A stretch of 45,326 bases of DNA from assembly GCF_030813355.1 (NCBI RefSeq), contig NZ_JAUSUD010000030.1, positions 1 to 45,326 on the forward strand, in the 5' to 3' direction. The notes beneath the pieces were generated by a model that saw nothing but the letters and a program-made list of their open reading frames with translations, ran no database searches and was not told where the DNA came from. Shown piece after piece: positions 41,676 to 45,326 of the stretch (positions within the stretch are counted from its first letter, which is position 1; every line of letters starts with the position of its first letter). The position numbers were made by a program, and so were the translations under genes. The DNA comes from Metabacillus malikii. Lineage in GTDB: Bacteria; Bacillota; Bacilli; Bacillales; Bacillaceae.

Positions 41676-44486
41676 ATGAATCAAGAAAAGAAACTAATAA
41701 CAAATTCCAACAACACAAATCTACTCAACGAACTCACTAAATCCATGAAAGAATGTGTTAGTTTTTATTTTAGTGTCGCTTTTATTAACTTTAGTGGGCT
41801 TCAGCTATTACTAGATTCATTTAAAGAAGCAGAGTTAAACAAGAAAATGGGGAAGATTATAACATCGACATATCTTAATTTTACTGAAGCAAAGGCATTA
41901 GATAAAATTAAAGAGTTTAACAATATTGACCTGAAGGTATTTGTAACAGATAGAGAAATCGGCTTTCATACGAAGGTTTACATATTCGAATATGAGGACT
42001 ACTACAAAGTAATAATTGGTTCGTCAAATATTACCCAAAGCGCATTAAAAAGCAACATTGAATGGAATCTAGAGACTATATCAAAGAGCGACAGTGGTTT
42101 TATTAAAGATGTTATTAAAGAGTACGAGCATTTGTGGAGCATTAGTGAAGATGCAAGCTCAGAATTTATTGAACAATATCAGGAATTCTTAAAATCATTA
42201 AAGAAGAATGAGCAATCGAATAATGTTATTTATGAAAAGCAGAAATACATTGTTCCAAATCGGATGCAAAAGAGAGCGATGGAGAACCTAGAACGGTTAC
42301 GTACATATGGGGAAAAGAAAGCATTAGTTATCGCTGCAACCGGAACTGGTAAAACGTTTATGTCAGCTTTTGATGTGAAGAATGTAAATCCTGCGAAACT
42401 ATTATTTATTGTCCATAGAGAGGAAATTTTAAGGAAAGCAAAAGAGACCTTTGAAACGTTGATAACGAATACTGGTAAGACCTTTGGGTTGTTAACAGGT
42501 AATCATAAGGGGAAACATGAGGACTATGTGTTTTCGACTATTCAAACATTGTCTAGGTGCTATGAGGAATTCGATAGAAAAGAATTTGATTATATTATTT
42601 ACGATGAAGCTCATCATGCGACAAGTCCATCCTATCAAATAGTAATGAATTATTTTGAACCAAAGTTCACACTGGGAATGACAGCGACACCAGAACGTAG
42701 TGACCATTATAATGTATTTGACCTTTTTGATAATAATGTTGCGTTAGAGGTCCGTTTGCATGATGCATTAGAAGATGAGCTTGTAATCCCATTTCATTAC
42801 TTTGGGATTACTGATATTGAAGGTGTCAACTTAAGTGATATCTCGATTGATGATATAGCGGAAGTAACAAAACGACTTAAGCTTAATGAACGTGTGGACT
42901 ACATCATAGAGAAGATGAATTTTTATGGGTATGATGGGGAGAAGAGAAAATGCTTAGGGTTCTGTGCGAGTAGAGAGCATGCAGAATACATGGCAGCTGA
43001 GTTTAACAAAAGAGGCTATAACAGCGTTTGTCTGCATGGTGGTCATTCCGTAGAAGAGCGTGGGAAATCTATTACACAGCTAGAAGATGATGAAGCTGAA
43101 TTAGAAGTTATCTTTACTGTAGATATTTTTAACGAGGGTGTCGATATTCCCTCGATTAATTCTGTGCTTATGCTGCGCCCAACCAATTCACCAATTATTT
43201 TTATTCAACAGCTTGGAAGAGGTCTACGAAAGCATGGCAGCAAAAGCTTTCTAACGGTATTAGACTTCATCGGAAATCATAGCAAAGTCTTCCTGATTGC
43301 GATAGCCCTAAATGGAAGTAGGTACTATGATAAAGAAAGCTTAAAAGTAGCAATCGCTACTGGCTTTGCTAATATACCTGGAGCTACACATATTCAAATG
43401 GATGAAATAGCTCAGGAACGTATTTTAGAACAAATCGATAGAGAAAACTTTAATTCAATGAAATACTTAAAGGAAGAGTATTTTGAATTTAAAAAGCTTA
43501 ATCAAGGTCGTGTTCCTTTATATTTAGTTGATTATATCAAATTTGATGGGGCACCGGACCCAGTTAAATTTATTGACCGTGAAAAAACGTATCTTAAGTT
43601 TGTAGGGAAGGTTGAAAAAGACGATCACTTAAGGGGACTACTTATTAATGATACATTTGAAAGTATTTTAAAGGAACTCTCAAGCAAGCTTCCACTTAAA
43701 AGAAGTTATGAATTCATTATCTTAAAATACCTGTTAACACATGAGGAAATTACACATGCACTGGCAAAGCATGAAATATTAAAATTAATCAATGATGTTG
43801 ATGATGATAGTATTCATCATGCGTTTGAATACCTTAATCAAAATTATTATGATAGTACACAGTTAAAAGCAAAACAAAAATTAGTAGATTATCAAGGAGA
43901 CAAGCTAGTTAAAACAGACGCTTTTAAACGTGTGTTAGCTAATCCAGAGTTGAGGTCATATATTGAAGATGTGCTTAACTATGGCATCTATCGATATGAA
44001 CAGGAATATAAACATAATTATTACGGTGTTCCTCACTTTAAGCTATATGAGCAGTATCAAATGATCGATACAGCTTTATTATCTAATTACCGGAAAATAC
44101 ATACTGCTTTTAGAGGGTCTGGTCTGCTAGCAAATGGTAACGATTATTTTCTCTTTATTGACCTTCATAAGGAAGAAGATATTAAAGATAGCATTAATTA
44201 TCAAGACAAGTTTATTAATGAAGAATATTTCCAATGGCAAACACAAAACAGTACAAGTCAATCATCGGAAAGAGGGAAAAATATTATCTTTAATAAAGAT
44301 AGAGGAATAAACCTGCATCTTTTTGTAAGGAAATACAAAGAAATTGATGGAAAGACCGAACCTTATATTTATATTGGAAAAGGGGATTCTGTCGCATTTG
44401 AAGGTGAGAAGCCAATTACGGTAAGAATAAAATTACATCGCGAAGTTCCTAGTAATTTGTATACAGAGTTCACGAAAAAAGTGTAG
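41676..44486 (+). CDS. PLD-superfamily II helicase-DUF3427 protein
   Basis: A 936-residue three-part protein. Residues 1-165 are a phospholipase-D-like nuclease half with HTKVYIFEYEDYYKVIIGSSNIT (about 96-118), i.e. H-x-K plus the GSSN motif. Residues about 205-560 are a superfamily 2 helicase: AATGTGKT (about 220-227), DEAH (about 311-314), GMTATPER, then CLHGGHSVEERGKS, NEGVDIPSI and QQLGRGLR. The last 370 residues fit DUF3427, ending in strands YIYIGKGDSVAFEGEKPITV. AGGAG lies upstream of the ATG. Proteins of this architecture are widespread and have been proposed to act in DNA defence; I know of no settled function. It is convergent with a NUDIX gene, with which this type often co-occurs. 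Confidence 0.88.
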   Translation: MNQEKKLITNSNNTNLLNELTKSMKECVSFYFSVAFINFSGLQLLLDSFKEAELNKKMGKIITSTYLNFTEAKALDKIKEFNNIDLKVFVTDREIGFHTKVYIFEYEDYYKVIIGSSNITQSALKSNIEWNLETISKSDSGFIKDVIKEYEHLWSISEDASSEFIEQYQEFLKSLKKNEQSNNVIYEKQKYIVPNRMQKRAMENLERLRTYGEKKALVIAATGTGKTFMSAFDVKNVNPAKLLFIVHREEILRKAKETFETLITNTGKTFGLLTGNHKGKHEDYVFSTIQTLSRCYEEFDRKEFDYIIYDEAHHATSPSYQIVMNYFEPKFTLGMTATPERSDHYNVFDLFDNNVALEVRLHDALEDELVIPFHYFGITDIEGVNLSDISIDDIAEVTKRLKLNERVDYIIEKMNFYGYDGEKRKCLGFCASREHAEYMAAEFNKRGYNSVCLHGGHSVEERGKSITQLEDDEAELEVIFTVDIFNEGVDIPSINSVLMLRPTNSPIIFIQQLGRGLRKHGSKSFLTVLDFIGNHSKVFLIAIALNGSRYYDKESLKVAIATGFANIPGATHIQMDEIAQERILEQIDRENFNSMKYLKEEYFEFKKLNQGRVPLYLVDYIKFDGAPDPVKFIDREKTYLKFVGKVEKDDHLRGLLINDTFESILKELSSKLPLKRSYEFIILKYLLTHEEITHALAKHEILKLINDVDDDSIHHAFEYLNQNYYDSTQLKAKQKLVDYQGDKLVKTDAFKRVLANPELRSYIEDVLNYGIYRYEQEYKHNYYGVPHFKLYEQYQMIDTALLSNYRKIHTAFRGSGLLANGNDYFLFIDLHKEEDIKDSINYQDKFINEEYFQWQTQNSTSQSSERGKNIIFNKDRGINLHLFVRKYKEIDGKTEPYIYIGKGDSVAFEGEKPITVRIKLHREVPSNLYTEFTKKV

Positions 44487-44509
44487 TCTTCTCAAGTTGA
44501 GAAGACTAC
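44483..44509. terminator. Bidirectional terminator holding both stop codons
   Basis: GTAGTCTTCTC (44483-44493) is exactly complementary to GAGAAGACTAC (44499-44509). A-rich and T-rich flanks serve both strands. The TAG of the helicase (44484-44486) and the TAG of the NUDIX gene (44508-44506) lie within the two arms. Confidence 0.85.
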
Positions 44510-44901
44510 TTTTCACTTATTAATTGCTCCACAGCTGGTATATCAGCTGGCGCCCATTTCAAAGAGTCTAGATTTTCTCTCTTTAGCCAAATGAGAGTGG
44601 AATGCTCACTTGGAGTTGGAGTCCCAGCAACAATTCTACATTTAATCGAAATAAGATTAATAATAAAGGTATCGTACTCATGCGTATTATCGTTGAATAA
44701 ATCTACAGTTTCAACTGTACAATTGAGCTCTTCTTTAATCTCCCTAACTAAAGCTGAATAGATGTCTTCATCCTTTTCAACCTTTCCACCAGGAAACTCC
44801 CACATATTTGGAATTGACATTTCAGGAGACCGTAATGCACAAAGAATTTCATTATTGTCATTTTCAATAATCGCAGCAACTACTTTAACAGTTTTTTTCA
44901 T
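44506..44901 (-). CDS. NUDIX hydrolase (MutT-like)
   Basis: A 131-residue protein with a complete NUDIX box: GGKVEKDEDIYSALVREIKEEL (about 37-58; G-x5-E-x7-R-E-x2-E-E). The N-terminal strand VKVVAAIIENDNNEILCALRS and the PNMWEFPGG lead are of the MutT/8-oxo-dGTP diphosphatase type. It would hydrolyse modified (d)NTPs. ATG at 44901 is chosen because GGAGG lies 6 nt upstream; a TTG four codons earlier is within that site. It faces the PLD-helicase gene with only 19 nt between their stop codons, sharing one terminator. Confidence 0.88.
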   Translation of the reverse strand: MKKTVKVVAAIIENDNNEILCALRSPEMSIPNMWEFPGGKVEKDEDIYSALVREIKEELNCTVETVDLFNDNTHEYDTFIINLISIKCRIVAGTPTPSEHSTLIWLKRENLDSLKWAPADIPAVEQLISEK

Positions 44902-45326
44902 AGTATCCTCCAAATAATATTCTACTAGTTATGATAACATTTCAAAAATAAGTTCAAAACTATTAATTGAGAAAGTAAGTCTAATTATTAAAATCTATAT
45001 TAATCCTAATGCCTAGGGGTTGCAGATGAGCCTTTAATAACTCTTAAAGATAATGTCAGTTGATAATTAATGGTGTTTGAAAAAAATAGTGTAGGTAAGC
45101 TATTTGTCGTCAAAAATAAAATTACTAAATCTTAACATTGAGTTAACAATTAGTTTACTAGAGCATGAAAAAATTGTAATAGTAAAGTTTATAGAAGTAC
45201 TTCAAAATAAGAAGAATAGTGTAATCGAGCTCATTATTCCAGATACTTGTTTTCACATTAATCCAGGAGAAAATCTGAAATAATGTGCTACTTTTTCCAC
45301 TATATTTCGGAATGTGCAAAAATTTG
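44902..45326. other. Right end of window, no gene seen
   Basis: About 425 nt of AT-rich DNA with no convincing frame on either strand. The NUDIX promoter lies in its left part. Confidence 0.4.

Noticed and set aside
1-45326. Prophage
   Set aside because: No capsid, tail, terminase, holin or integrase gene was seen; the amidase has a signal peptide and stands alone.

Overview
The window looks like a low-GC Gram-positive chromosome, most likely Bacillaceae. The base composition is AT-rich, ribosome binding sites are strong AGGAGG/GGTGG types, TTG and GTG starts occur, and intrinsic terminators are numerous. Recognisable families (LplB/YtcP-type permeases, YqxD, DUF5667, DUF3139, MtlA) are typical of Bacillus relatives. 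No integrase, transposase, rRNA, functional tRNA or CRISPR array was seen.

Left part (1-9.4 kb): a decayed accessory zone. It holds a GH42 beta-galactosidase lacking its catalytic barrel, an mtlA fragment fused to the antisense 3' end of an Excalibur-domain gene, small membrane proteins, a GNAT acetyltransferase and a secreted amidase. It also holds three toxin-antitoxin-like pairs (PIN, MazF-like, PemK-like). In all three the small upstream partner is open and the toxin is broken by what looks like one missing base.

10.1-17.4 kb: an intact fructoside (sucrose or fructo-oligosaccharide) module. A LacI-family repressor is followed by an ABC importer (two permeases and a lipoprotein, no ATPase), an intracellular GH32 beta-fructosidase and a PfkB fructokinase. 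The operon promoter is overlaid by three matching operator sites, and a fourth lies before the repressor gene. The sugar would enter by ABC transport, be cleaved by GH32, and its fructose be phosphorylated by the kinase.

17.5-45.3 kb: an island rich in defence genes, interleaved with ordinary genes. It holds an unrecognised AT-rich protein (18.1 kb), a Gabija pair (gajA-gajB), yqxD, a c-di-GMP-I riboswitch upstream of a secreted DUF5667 protein with a long charged tail, and a minus-strand block of small membrane and regulatory proteins. These are followed by a two-gene DUF262 (GmrSD-like) system, a Crp-type regulator with an oxidoreductase, an EVE-McrB/McrC type IV restriction system, a winged-helix protein with a PD-(D/E)xK-like domain, and a PLD-helicase-DUF3427 protein convergent with a NUDIX hydrolase.

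A repeat of roughly 100-180 bp occurs four times (about 17.6, 33.4, 35.7 and 41.4 kb), each time at a boundary between modules. Its best copy begins with a recognisable but decayed tRNA-Cys and ends in a terminator. This suggests that a tRNA-Cys 3' region was repeatedly duplicated as accessory modules were gained. Single-base frameshifts could be sequencing errors; this caveat applies to all four frameshifted genes reported here.
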